Assembly (NCBI GenBank): GCA_035578155.1
Contig: JAPWDM010000006.1
Span: forward strand, 19,484,305 to 19,548,304
Source of the DNA: Brachynemurus nebulosus
Lineage: Eukaryota > Arthropoda > Insecta > Neuroptera > Myrmeleontidae
DNA length: 64,000 bases
Reading direction: 5' to 3'
Part shown: in pieces, positions 13,431 through 25,756 of the stretch
Position numbering within the stretch: the first letter of the stretch is position 1
Layout: each line of letters opens with the position of its first letter
Notes under the pieces: generated by a model
Told to the model about the DNA's origin: nothing
Seen by the model: the letters and a program-made list of their open reading frames with translations, nothing else
The model's database searches: none
Made by a program: the position numbers and the translations under genes

Positions 13431-14636
13431 TTAATTAGATGAGCCGGATTCATCCCTTTGTGTTTCGAGTTTTCAAATGTCAAAGCGTCAATAAACGTGT
13501 AAAGAAAGGTCAACAATTTTCTCCTAAATCAAGCTGAAAAACTCCAAAATTCTACGCGCAGCCAGGTGACATTTTTGAACGTTTTTGAGCACTCGAAATT
13601 GTTTCATAAATCGAGTTCAAAACGATTTTTAAAAATATTTCGCTGGTTCTATAATTCCTTTTAAGATATTATTTTACAGATATTAACACATCAATTAAGT
13701 CAGCAATAAAAAACAACTATTTTTTCAAAGTAATGTAATACCTTAAACAGTTGTATCTCACAAGACAGACCTTTTCGGAAGGATTTTTGGAAATTATAGT
13801 CAGTGACCGAATGGTAACCAGCGTCTCCACCATAACAAAACATTCAAAGTTCAAATAATTTTTTAAAATATTTTTTACATTTAAGTTGCCTCTATATTTA
13901 TATTTCTTTGTCTTTTCAAATATATTTTGCTATTTTTAACAAAATTTTTATATATGCAATTACTGAAAATCTTCAAGTAAAGAACTTCAAGTAAAAAATA
14001 ATGTTCAAAGAAACGCTGTATTTTATTTTATGAAGTAAGTGATTTCTTACAGCGAATATTATTATAATTTAACTATCGTTTAGCTTACTGTGTGGCCTTT
14101 ATGTGTTTCTAAAAAGCTAGACAATTAAAATACTGAACGTTTAAAGGACAAAAAATAATTGTTCCATTTTTTTTCGTCTTGTATAAAAAAATGCATTCAT
14201 TTATTCAGAATACTTTTTTTTTGTTAAGTGGTACTATACTTTTATAGACTTTTTAATTTTGATGAGACGTTTCATATTCAACAGTCTGACCGTCTGATTG
14301 TTCGTCGTTGGTTCCTACGAGCGTCGCGCGACAATTAAATGACTCAAGTGCACCTACTTTTCTTATGATTCGCTTTTTTTTCGTCACAAGGGTGGAAAAG
14401 TTTAAATTTCGTATGACGTAATATAATGCAAGAGTGTTAAGGCGTTACAGCACTCTGAAAAATTTTTCGTTTTTTTTATTCACATTCCTAGAATAATATC
14501 CAAAAAAAATTATGACTGTGGAATTATTTAATACCTGATTTCTAAAACGACTTCGAGCGGTTGAAAACTGCCAGCTTGGTTGATAATTTTTTTTTTAAAT
14601 TACAGGGCAGTTTGTTTGAATCCTACATGCTTGTGA
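13431..14636. other. Non-coding region
   Basis: No gene recognised. 14430-14600 is related to 43432-43630. Confidence 0.55.
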
Positions 14637-15715
14637 ATTTTTTAACTTCCCATAGGAAGTTATTGTAATGGGTCCGATTTTACGAATCGCTAATTTTGAC
14701 ATATCTCCACGTTTCAAGGTCACTAGAATCCGAATCCATCGTTTTTAGCGTGATGTCTGTGCGTGTGTTCGTTCGTTCGTGAATTTTTCTTCGGCTCGCA
14801 TATCTCGAAAACAAATGATGATATCAACTCCGGACTAATTTCATCAAATGCGTAATCAAACAATGAAGACCGGATAAAGTTGTCAGCAAATTCGGATTAG
14901 CGGTTTGTTTTTTGTGGAAAAAAACAGAATTAACTTTATTAAGATAACATAGATTATATGGATTTTTTTTCCATAACATTATTATATAATGGCCTAAGAA
15001 CCTTCCTTGATGTTAAAAACGTCAGTATATTATTATAAAATTTAAAAAAAAAAAAGAAAAAAACGAAATAAGAAACTGTTTTTGAAATATATTTTGTCTC
15101 GCATATCTTGAGAACAAATAATGTTATCATTTGTTTGATAAGGGTGGAGTCCCCACCCTTAGGTACAGAAGGCGAAGCCCCCGGTATGGTGCAAGGGGCA
15201 AAGCCTCTATCGAGGGCTCACGGGAGAAGTTGGCCGAAATGGAAAAAGAATTATTTATGTACAGTAGTCTCTAGTCTTTAAGGCCACCCAATGGGAAGTT
15301 GATAGTGTGGGTAGACCTGTCGCCCAAATTTTTTTTTTTTAATTTTACGTTACGTAAGTACGGAAGAGAAAAAACGGTAAATTGCCTGAAAATTTATTTA
15401 TTTACTAGACCCGGGTAGCAAACACAAAGAATTATGTCTATTTTTGTAAGTTGGTAAGTATGCATTACTGTGATCAATACTGTGCTCTGTCGACGAAATT
15501 TATTACTAAAAATTTGGGGAGGGGCAGGTCTACCCACACTGTCTAGAGACTACTGTACATAAATAATTTTTTTTTCATTTCAGGGGGCTCCACTTCCCGA
15601 ACCCCCGACAGGGACTTTGCCCCTTGCGCCCCACTGAGGGGCTACGCGCCCTGTATCTCGTGGGGGACTCCACCGCTCATTAAACAAATGATATCATCAT
15701 TTGTTATACACCGTA
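14637..15715. mobile_element. Composite foldback element with GC-rich ends
   Basis: The left part (14637-15345) is collinear with 51370-52015. 15130-15335 and 15515-15710 form an inverted pair (AAATGATGATATCA / TGATATCATCATTTG and GTACAGTAGTCTCTAG on both sides). The GC-rich GGTGCAAGGGGCAAAGCC block stands out against the AT-rich surroundings. No protein frame. Confidence 0.75.
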
Positions 15716-15947
15716 TACATTATTTATGATATAAATTTTTGTACATATGTTTTTTAAACCCACAAATTAACCGGACATGAAAACTGTGTTCGATAAATAA
15801 TAACTATCCTTTATTAGTAATCAATTTCGTCGTCAGTTAGCACCATAGTCACAGTATTGCACACGCGTATACCAACTTACAAAAATATATTTCTTTGTGT
15901 TTGTTTCCGAACTAATCATAGCATAGCATAGCATGGCACATTTGAAG

Positions 15948-16637
15948 TATTGGCAGGGTGCGTAGTTTATGGTGGGGATAATTAAATCGATTGCAGCGTG
16001 AGTAGTGGAGAAAATAGGCAATAGTACATGCTCATATGTGTTTATAGTGTAATAAAAAATATTAAATAAAAATATAATACATTGATCCACTTTGATTATG
16101 AACGCAATTGCCACTAATCTGTCGTTCCTTATTTATCTGTCAACGTATTAACGTCTACACGTCAATCCATAAATACAGAATTAAAAATATTTGAGGTATT
16201 TTAAACTCACATGCAATGATGTTTCATAAGAAGTTATTGATGTTTGCCTTATGTATGACTGTACATTCAACTAAATGGCTTATCCAGCATTTCGTAATTT
16301 TCGAATTTCCCTGACGTGTTTCACTATCACCAGCAACTTTTTCCTCTGCATATTCCGGGGTTGGAAGGAAATACTGTCTTGATAATTATATCCATGTTAA
16401 CGTCGAAAATTGTTTAAATAGTTTATTAATATAACTATTATACTTCATCCAGTCTTTTATACCTCAAATTGTTCAAATTTATTTATAAAAAAAAATAATT
16501 GTAAATAACAAATATTTGTATTCAGATTTTACGGTTTTTTTGAAAATATTTTAAATTTATTTCCACAGTTACCATTATTTAATAGCATGAAAAAATGTAT
16601 ATTTTAGATGTCGTTGGCATCACGCACCCAGCCAATA
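15948..16637. mobile_element. TA-flanked MITE, copy B (inverted)
   Basis: 690 bp, inverted relative to 7210-7900 and close to it in sequence. Ends TATTGGCAGGGTGCGTAG and, from the right, TATTGGCTGGGTGCGTGATG. The 93-codon minus-strand frame at 15833-16114 straddles the edge and is not a gene. Confidence 0.9.
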
Positions 16638-17210
16638 GTTACCCAGGAATTTTAAAACAGAATTGAACTTGCTCCATAATATGGATGAGTTTTTGTAAAT
16701 CGACAATCACGAGGTGTCTAAAAACCGCCACCTTTCAGCGCATTTGAATTTAAAATTATCATTGTACCATTGATTAACATTCATGTGACATCAAATGACA
16801 CTTGAAAAAATCCAGCTACGCTATTAATGCACCTCCTTACAAACATAAACGTGTACAGTGTTTAGAGATAGTTGAAACCTCATTATTCCCAAGCGTTACC
16901 AAAAGTGTCATTGCCCTGACGCCCAGTGTTTTAAAAATAATACAAAATACATGGTAGCTAGGTACATTTATATTTATTTTTTCATGGTACAGAAAATCTC
17001 GGGATTATTGTATATATGTACGGGTACTTACTACAAGCTAAGCGCAAGATATGAGATTTAAATATTACATTTACAAACATCTAATTATTTTATATAAATG
17101 TTTAATTTTTTTCACAAAAGTACATATAAAAGAGGACACGTACATATAGAAATTTGAAAAAGTAAATACGAATGTACGGGTCGACATTTAATTGGCAACA
17201 TGCTTTATAA
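16638..17210. other. Non-coding region
   Basis: No gene or repeat recognised. Confidence 0.5.
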
Positions 17211-17430
17211 AAAAGGAAAAATAAATAAAAGCTCTTTTAAAAAACGATTTTTATCACGAATTTTGAAGTCAGACGGCGCGTCGTATGAAAGATTGCGATC
17301 GGATGTGCTTGAAAAATTCATGAGTTCTTCCAGGTCTACATTTTTTTTATACTACTTCCCGGCTGACTTCAAAATTCGTGCCACTATTAATTATTTTTTA
17401 CTTTTTGAAGTCGGTTTTTTAAAAGAGGTT
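17211..17430. repeat. Small foldback repeat
   Basis: CACGAATTTTGAAGTCA at 17256 pairs with TGACTTCAAAATTCGTG at 17362, and CTCTTTTAAAAAACGA outside it pairs with the reversed right edge. Confidence 0.8.
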
Positions 17431-17943
17431 TTATTTCATACCTTTTAGTGACAATGCTTATGAGTCCACCCCATTACAATTTTTAATTTGGTTTTTTAAA
17501 TTTCTTTTTTAATAAATTCCAAATTTCATACGTTTCGGTGGAATAGTTTCCAAAATATCAGCGTTCAAAAATCATAGTTTTGGGCACTCACTGACTCTGC
17601 TTTGAAATTTGGGAACATTAATAATGTTTAAAGTAATAATTACTAGGAAAATAAAAAATCAATGAAATTATATTTAGGATAATTGGATCAACATAAATTA
17701 TTAAAAAAATATGTTACTATAGATATTAAAGTAAATAATTTTGCATATGCAAATTTTTTTGCCATAATTATTCATATCGTTCATATTATTGAAGATGGTT
17801 AAAAAATTACTCAACCAATGTCAACGAAATTCTTATGGCGAAGATTGGCGAAAGTTGGACCAAAAATGTGGGAGAAATAGGTGTACATACATAAAAAAAA
17901 AAAAACATACGGTTGAATTGAGAACCTCCTCGTTTTAGAACTC

Positions 17944-18200
17944 GGTTAAAAAATACCCCTGTCGCAGCATCCTTCATAACATTGCGAATTTCCGTTTAAA
18001 AAAATTTGTTTTTCTCGGAAACTAGTTGACATAGAATATAATAGTTTAAACACCTTTTTTGTGTGATTTTTTCTCCTCGTTTCAATGGTGTAAAAAAATT
18101 TCGCAAATATTTTTGAATAAAGGGAAATTTTGGCAAAAAACTAATTTTTTTCACGAAAATTACCAAAAGAACCATATTTGCCACACCACAAAAATATTTG
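17944..18200. repeat. Dispersed 'R1' repeat copy (inverted)
   Basis: Begins AAAAAATACCCCTGTCGCAG and runs through CTCGGAAACTAGTTGACATA. It is the reverse of 10070-10276. Confidence 0.8.
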
Positions 18201-18279
18201 TTGTTAACTAATAACGAATAACCCAACTTCATTCAGCGTTTTATTGCGTGCGTTTTAGAGCATAAGTACGAAATTTTTC

Positions 18280-18912
18280 TAAGATTCATTTCAAACCAAG
18301 CCACTCGCGTCCAGTCAAGTCACGTTAAGTCTGACGCATCTTGATTCAACATACACTGATTCAATGCAATTGCAATATAAACTGTATTTTTGCTTTCAAA
18401 CATAATCAGTCGCGTCCAGTCAAGTCAAGTCAAGTCACCGTCAGTCCAGTCAACGACTCAACAAGTTGAATTTTTTCATCAGTCAACGTAAGTCATCTGT
18501 CCATTTTGTACATGCGTATTAAGAGACACATACATGTTATATGTGCGTGTGGTATGTGTTGTGTATAATCAAATCACAGAGCATATTTCTTATGTTATCT
18601 CTGGTACAGTATATTATGTATGTAATGTAGTAATATTATTTTTCCAAATAATACGTTATTCAAACGTTAAATCCTTAAACCATTGTTAAACATGGACTCA
18701 GATCAATTAATATTACTTGTTAGAAATTTTCCAAAAATTTATGATCTTAACGTCTGCATTATTATTATTGCATTTAATACAACATCCATTTTCAAATATC
18801 AAGTAATAATTTACACTAACTGATTTGACTTGATTTGGTCTATCTGAAAGCACTTGACTGGCTTGACTTGACGCATCTAGACTTGAATGGCTTGGCCTGA
18901 AATGAGCCTAAT
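18280..18912. mobile_element. Foldback MITE with iterated AAGTC motif
   Basis: TTCATTTCAAACCAAGCCAC at the left pairs with the reversed right end (GCTCATTTCAGGCCAAGCCA). CCAGTCAAGTC-type pentamers are iterated in both ends. No coding content. Confidence 0.8.
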
Positions 18913-19845
18913 ACTTATTATTTGCTAAATTATCTTGTCAAGAGTTAGACTATACGTGAGAGGCGCGATACGAATTCTATTCTTTTCAATCTTTCGTTAC
19001 ATTATATTTTAAACACAAGAGTTGTGAGAAATGCGCATAAACCAATTTGTTTTATGCAGTACTCTACGTGTATTAATTCATTTCAAACACAAAAATTAAA
19101 AAAAAAAAATATGCATTTGCTGCAAAAATGCAAGCGAAAGTGCAAATAACCAAGCATTGATTTCTTCCTAGAATCAATCATATGCAATTTTATTAAAAAT
19201 ACTTTTCTTTGATACTTTTTTACATATCTATCAGTTCTGTAGCACCTTTCTCTCGCTGCACAGCACATCAAATCAAAGTGAAGTCAAGCTAAACTAAATG
19301 AGCGCAATGCAGCCAGCCTAGCTGCATGGGTAGAGTTAGCTATGATTATTATCATTATTTAGCTAGATGATAAAGCATTATGCAGTTGTCATTAAAATTA
19401 ATATTAATGACATTTCATATAATGAAAATATTATTTTTCTATAGCACACACACACAACAGCATTATCGTCAGATGCATTGCAGTGCAGAGAAAAGAATAT
19501 TATTAATACCGTAATAGCCCAAAGAAATAATTATTATTACATCCTTATTTATTATGTGTTATTATTGGTTGCTAAGTAAAGTAAGTATGTGTTATTTTTT
19601 CTTTATGGTTTAATAAAACTAAAAAATGGTAAGCAAAAAATAAATAAATTAACAGAAAAAGTTAAAAAGTATCAATAGCTTTTATTTAAATAACACACAG
19701 GATGTTTCACACTAAACGACAGACTTAACGTAGTTGCTCTGAGATAGTCAAGTACAAAAGTATATCTCAGCGAAAAAATTTTCCTTTATCAAAAACTAGC
19801 CGTACCCGTGACGTTGTTCACGCGAAACGTTGAGTACCATAAAAC
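18913..19845. other. Non-coding region
   Basis: No gene. A fragment of repeat D (ATCTCAGCGAAAAAATTTTC) lies near 19760. Confidence 0.5.
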
Positions 19846-20552
19846 CGTCTAGACCCGGACAGGGGGTCTAGACCCGGACACTTTGCACCGATCTTCAAAT
19901 TAAATAATTTCTACATTAACCTGCAACAATAAACATTTATTCTTGACGTCATTAGAGAGAGAAAAACATCCTCTAAACAACTGTATCAATAAAAACTACG
20001 GATTTCAACATTTACTATCTCATTTTACAGGATTACTATCCTACAGTTTTTCAATGAAATCAAATGTGTGTCTAACTTAGACATGTAATTATCGTCATAA
20101 TTTTTATATTGTTTTAGTTTTGACATGTATATGTTCAGAATTTTATCGCGCATCATTTAATGATATCTGAAGTTATATTCTATGTATATATAAAAAAATA
20201 CATGCAATAAATGTATATCCGTTTAGACCCGGACACATCAGTTTATTACACTATGGCCGCGATTCGCACCAGTTGTAACTCCCACTGTCCATACGTTAAT
20301 ATTCCCCCCAGAATTACGCGGTTTATGCCTCCTTCTGGTGTCATATCGTATGTTTACTTTATAGAGAGGCATACTATGCATTGCCCCCTCTCCCTTCCCA
20401 CAAAATATTTTGAAGTCTTTGACAGGTTCAAAGACATCGGACGATATAAAACACTGTCCTAAACACGACGGGAGAGGTTAGTTTGCATGTTATTACATTA
20501 TTTAAGTAAGTGTTCGGGTCAAGACGGTCTTGAGGTGTAGACCCGGACACTT
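19846..20552. repeat. Region with iterated GACCCGGACAC motif
   Basis: TAGACCCGGACA-type words occur near 19850, 19869, 20224 and 20539 and once inverted at 20510 (GTGTTCGGGTC). The outer pair ACCGTCTAGACCCGGAC and GGGTCAAGACGGT suggests a MITE, but ends are imperfect. Confidence 0.65.
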
Positions 20553-20837
20553 ACTAATTCTTTTTTATTTTTTTTATTATTACTTATAATGAAACAAATG
20601 GATCAGGGATATTACAAATAATATACGCTCTTTCTAATGGTAATTCTTTTATGGGTGATATCTATGAAGGAAACATGTATAAATGTTTCCTAAGGTACCT
20701 AAGGCATTTAAGGCCTAGCGGGTATTAAGGCCCATTAGCTATATTTTTTACCAAAAAGCGTTCTCTAACTTAAGTTTAAAGTGAATTGTCAATCATTTCA
20801 AAACTAAATACAAAGGTGGAGCTACTCAGAGTAACAA

Positions 20838-21275
20838 TTTCATACCATATTTTAACCATGTCCCTGCCACTTGTTTTCAAGGACGGACCAATGACTGTCA
20901 CAGTTTGCTAGGAGGCGCTGATGGTAGGGGAGCATACTAAATAGAGTTGGGACATGTGAGCATTTTTCATCAAATAGATGTCAAAATTAATTATCATATG
21001 AGTGAGTATAAAGAATTAAAATTTTTTAATTTAATTAATCTTTCTAGGTTGAGTTGAAGTATTTTTTTAAATATTTAATTTATTTCCAATTTATTTTAGA
21101 TGAATCTGATGAAAAATAGCGAACTATCGAAACTCATGTCCCGACTCTAATTTTAACTCCTTGTACATCAACGCCATCTGGTATATTAGTTACAGCGGGT
21201 CAGAAAACGACCCATTTTTTTATAATGGACTATATGTAGAGTGGCAGGGACATGATTTTAACAAACAAATTTGGA
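20838..21275. repeat. Nested foldback repeat
   Basis: AACCATGTCCCTGCCACTTG pairs with AGTGGCAGGGACATGATTTT at 21239. Inside it TAGAGTTGGGACATG (20942) pairs with CATGTCCCGACTCTA (21135). Confidence 0.75.
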
Positions 21276-21455
21276 GGTTAAGTTTTCGTTCGTCGATGTT
21301 AATGTCTCTAGAAATTCCACATGATGGTCTATCTAAAACCATTAATGGTTTTAACACTGTATCTTCAAATTGAGACTAGAAATTTTTGGTAAATCACTTG
21401 GTATTTCTAAATTTAGTAGATTTGAGCGTTACTTTATGGTATTCTGTATTTGATA

Positions 21456-21690
21456 TTAGTAAATAAAAACACTTTACTTTGCAAAATACCACTTTTATTG
21501 TATATAATAGCTCTTATAAAATATTTCCATTGCTACAATTTATAAGATAAGGTTTAAAATAAATAGGCATATGTATCTGAATGTAATCTTTACATTTTTG
21601 AGAATGGTCATATTGACCGAAACATGTCATAAGAGTTTTTATATACAGTAAAAGTGGTATTTTGCAAAGTAAAGAGCTTTTATTTAGTAA
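21456..21690. repeat. Foldback repeat carrying a hammerhead-like motif
   Basis: TACTTTGCAAAATACCACTT (21475) pairs with AAGTGGTATTTTGCAAAGTA at 21652. Between the arms lies TTGAGAATGGTCATATTGAC followed by CGAAAC (21598-21623). Confidence 0.8.
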
Positions 21691-22611
21691 TAACACGTGG
21701 TATTTTGTTGATAAGTCGCCGAGCAGAAAACAGAACTTTAAAAATTTTTATTCATATTTCATCACTATTTACATTGATATGATGTATAAAATATTAATCC
21801 TATTTTTAATGTAGATGCAATTTATTCAGAAAGAATGAGATTCCACCAGCGATGATGCACCATATTCCATTGTATCGTTTCCAAAACCTTTGTCATTTGG
21901 TGCAATAATAGTATAACCACAAATTTTATTGTTTTAAACCGAACAAAGCAAAAAACTTTTTCTAAAACTAGCAATTTTTTTTGTTGTGGTCATGAATACT
22001 GTTGCGGTGAGAATGTTTGTGTATTTTTTTAAACAATAAATGAATTTTTAGCCGAATTTACAAAATGTAAAATTTAGTTTCACCAATTTTGTTTTTTTAG
22101 GATTGGAATGGTAGTATTTGTGGCAGGATATTGTGTAAAATTTAACGGCATGCCTATTGCCTGTAAAGTGAAATATGTTTGTTTAAAAAGCTTAATACTT
22201 AGTGGTGATTGATTAGTTTTAGTGCCGGTTATACATTGAATACAAAATTTTGTTTCACAACAATCGATTTTATATACATATATAAGATTCAATTAGATAA
22301 TAATTTGCACTTTAATATTACACAGTACCTATTAGAATTTAATCCCATTGTCACAGCATCTTGTGTAACATAGCGAATTTTAGAAGTACTAACTTGGCGC
22401 ACACATTTCTGTACGCAAAATAGCTGTTTGCCCACTGTACTCTTCCTGCATACTTTTTTGCGTGTGGAACGTAACTTTCCACACGCAAATTGACAACAAA
22501 ACATGCAAAATTTAATCAAAACACGCAAAACCGCCTCTTAATTTTTCATTTAATAAATATTTCATAATTATTTCTATAGAAACCACCAACAAAGTAATTT
22601 AAACGATAATT
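21691..22611. other. Non-coding region
   Basis: No gene. CACACGCAAA / TTGCGTGTGG words at 22400-22530 form small inverted pairs. Confidence 0.5.
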
Positions 22612-22852
22612 AATTCAGAAAAAAAAAAACGAAACTTAAAAATATTATTTTAAAAAGTAATAAAAATGTCAAAAATAGTGATAATAACAGAAAAAAGTAT
22701 GTGAAATTCGTAATAAAAAATAGTATGTGCAACTCGTGCGGGATTGTCGATTGGCCCACTCAAGCGAATGAGCGCACTCACTACGTTCGTGCGCTCAACT
22801 TCTCTTTCGTGGGCAATCGACAATTTCCCGCACTTATTGCACAATATACTAT
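22612..22852. repeat. Foldback repeat with GTCGATTGC arms, copy 2
   Basis: Inverted counterpart of 5617-5870, with GGGATTGTCGATTGGCCCAC and GTGGGCAATCGACAATTTCC arms around CACTCACTACGTTCGTGCGC. Confidence 0.85.
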
Positions 22853-23509
22853 TTGTTGAAAAAAATTTTAGTCATTAACTTTTTCTCTAGGCGTCATTAT
22901 TAACAAGTTTTTATGTACATATGTACACATCGTCTTAGAACGTCTGTCGACGTCATCCAACTACCCTTTTTTCAACTTTTTTCTCTTCTACAGCTTCATT
23001 GATTCCGGAGTGAACCTCCAGAAACCCATTTCTAACAGCAGGAGGTATTTTTTGCCTTTTCGGTCATTTTCCGTACTCAGGCTCGACGAAAGAGGTGGGA
23101 GGTAGCCGAGAGCATTCCTCCATGCCCCCTACAGAAAGGGAGTATGGAGGCATTGTAAGGAGTCCGAGGAAAGTATGAAAGTGTTTTTTTTTTTTACTCG
23201 TTTATTTAATTTTCGGGGAAAAATTTTAAAAATTCGTTTTCGTCCCTAGGATCCATAATTGTTCTTCATGGCCCTAGTCATATTTCTCTTATTTATGCCA
23301 TTATAAATGTTGGATTTTCTGTTTCTTGTGGGGTTTTACTTTTCTAGGCAAACGAGTTCATACAGAATAATGTTTTAAAAAGATATATCATTTTTTTCCA
23401 ATCTTTACAATCTTTTCCCAAATTAGTTCAGTCATTTTAATGAGATTACACTTAACCTTTTTTAAAATAAAATTCGCTGTAGGTACCTATGCAAATAATA
23501 CAAAAATTC

Positions 23510-23757
23510 TACTTTTATCGAAAAATTTGTTAACTTGGGATTTCCCTTACATTTGTTTTGATGTGCTTATATCTGCCCCTATCTCTAACATCCCCCCACT
23601 AATACATTATTCACTTCATTTTATAATATAAATAGTTTCGCCTAAACGAACAGTTTTTAGTTGTGTTTTTCACCTGATGATGGCGTAATGGCCGAAAGTC
23701 GACTCGTATTTGTACGATTTTTGTTGTGAAAAGTGACAAAGCAACGATCCCATGTTT
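23510..23757. repeat. GGGATCGTTG repeat, copy with best hammerhead-like core
   Basis: Inverted relative of 28147-28400. It contains CTGATGA (23674-23680), a GGC...GCC stem and GAAA (23694-23697), followed by the palindrome GTCGAC. Confidence 0.8.
23674..23697 (+). ncRNA. Hammerhead-ribozyme-like core (candidate)
   Basis: CTGATGA, a short stem GGC(N6)GCC and GAAA match the conserved core layout of hammerhead ribozymes. The palindrome GTCGAC directly follows GAAA, where stem III would form. Stem I can be formed only weakly (CAC with GTA here; CAC with GTG in the 28.2-kb copy). Minimal hammerheads of this sort are known from Penelope-like elements. Activity is inferred, not shown. Confidence 0.4.
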
Positions 23758-24599
23758 TTTTTCTTTACAATAAATGTAATAACAAATGTGATTCATAAGG
23801 CGATTGGTGGCTTTTACAGATGTTTTTTTCTAAAAATGACTTTTTCTTTCTTCTTTTACTTTTTCTGTTCTCTATTGCAACTTTGATCTTCAGATGTTTT
23901 GTTGTTTTACATTTCCGTTTTCGTATATCATTTTTAGTGATGTACGTATTTCCTTTTTTGCAACCAACGAGTTGCTATATTTGACATTGTTTGATTTGAT
24001 TGGTGTTGATCCAAACTAAAAGGGTTTTAGTTTCTTTTGTTTATGAAAAAAATTTTTTTAATTTTTATATTCTTGTCTTGATAATGGTGTTTTGAGACAC
24101 CGAAACCGGCCGACATGTTGAAGATTGGTTAAAAAATTCTGTTTGGTTTTTTGCTGGTCCTAATATTGAGGTTTATCGCCAAATAAAGTCAAATAATGAA
24201 ATTACAAGTTTAAAATTTTTTGGCGAAAATAGAGGTAACAATTCATTTATGTAATAACAAATTTGAAAAAAAATTGAATTTTGGCAAAAGGACCGAAAAT
24301 TGGTTTTCTTAATTTTTCTCGAAAACTACCTTAATTAGAACAATGGTTCAAAAACCCATCTTTCTGTAAGACTTTTATAGTTTATTACTGTCTAACGTTT
24401 TGTATAACGTTTTGTATACTTTTTTGGCATATTTTCTAATTTTCACAAATAAATATATTATTAATTATTGTTACAGGAATTTTCATTTTATAAATAATCG
24501 ACGTGACCTATATATAGGTTCTACGGCTACAACTTTTGATACACTACCATCCAATTTCGACAATTACTGTGTTATTGAATTTAATAAGCTCTATTAATA
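23758..24599. other. AT-rich non-coding region
   Basis: No gene. Contains the second hammerhead-like motif and a fragment similar to R1 (TTTTCTCGAAAACTA at 24316). Confidence 0.5.
24077..24105 (+). ncRNA. Hammerhead-like motif, second family (candidate)
   Basis: CTTGATAATGGTGT...ACACCGAAAC: a GGTGT/ACACC stem between a degenerate CTGATGA box and GAAA, followed by the palindrome CGGCCG. The core box is not canonical. Confidence 0.3.
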
Positions 24600-25250
24600 C
24601 GTATACTCCATCTCGTATATGCTCCTCACAGTTGTATTGAGGTACGTTTATACTCCATGTACTCCCAATAGACGACACTAGCGCGCCATCTAGCGATGAG
24701 ACGAACGGCCCACATATATAACTAACCGTCCTAACCGTCTACGAGAGAAACATTCATCATCGTCAATGTCACTTCCATATATGCTATTTCTGCTCGCTGC
24801 TGCTCTCTGCTGATGGTGAAGCTGCTTAGTGCATTAGATTCATTCTTTGTAACCGAACATACAACGCGAGCGAGCGAGCGAATCAATCCCACCACCGTGT
24901 CCCACCTCACCCACGAGCGTTCTCATTTTGATACATATAAAAAAATAATAGCTCCATCCTTTCTTTTATGCAATTTTATACTGGTAGTGGGTACACAACA
25001 TATCCAAAGTGCATATAATACGTATATATAGAATAGAGTGATGACTACGGGCTCTCTCTGGCCTGGCACGGTCTTTCTTCTACCACCCAACGCAACAACG
25101 ACGGACTCTTGCTGCGGCAGATATGTAGTTGCATATCGTGGTGGTGTATGCATCGTAATATGCATCTGTGTGTGCATTCGATTCTAGAGCTTTTCAGCTA
25201 ATTTTCAAATGACGTAGTATATTAGGTTGTTGGTAACCATTAATTACAAT
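24600..25250. other. GC-richer block, possible unique or regulatory sequence
   Basis: This stretch is visibly richer in G and C than its flanks, has no match elsewhere in the window, and contains GCTGCTGCTC and CGAGCGAGCGAGCG runs. CGCTAGATGGCGCGC on the minus strand (24681-24695) resembles the insect CTCF-type motif AGATGGCGC. The 72- and 84-codon frames have no domain. It could be a 5' exon or enhancer, but nothing proves that. Confidence 0.4.
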
Positions 25251-25756
25251 GGAGCCCTCCATCTTTTGTTTCTTTGGGCTTTCGACATTTCTTCTTCTGT
25301 CTAACTATTCCCTATCGATTCCGTATGCTTGAAGTATTCAATTGCAGATCGGTTGGATATCTAGAGCGTTTCGTATACCAACCAGCGCTTCTTACTCTAT
25401 CTCTCAGTGTTTTTCTCGAAATTCTTCTAAATTGAAACAAAATTATTAAAGATCAAATTTAAAACATTTCTCTAACTTTTGTTAAATTCTTGTAAAGTAA
25501 ATCTCAGTTAAGAGACAATAGCAAAATTTTTCTTAATTTTTGGAAATATTTTCCGTATTGGAAAGTGGGGATGAAAAGTTTTTGAGCCGCTAGATGGGAC
25601 TCTTAAAATTCATTTTATTATTTTTTTATTTTTAAGCGCGTTTGCGAAATATTGAATGTCACAAAGTAAGTTTTTCTTACACCCCCGTAACTTTCCAACC
25701 ATAGATCTAAAAAACTTGAAAAAAGAAGATACTAGTACTTGCTAGGAATACTCAGT
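25251..25756. other. Non-coding region
   Basis: No gene recognised. Confidence 0.5.

Noticed and set aside
24813..25177. 72- and 84-codon frames in the GC-richer block
   Set aside because: They overlap on opposite strands, show no domain, and nothing indicates splicing or translation.
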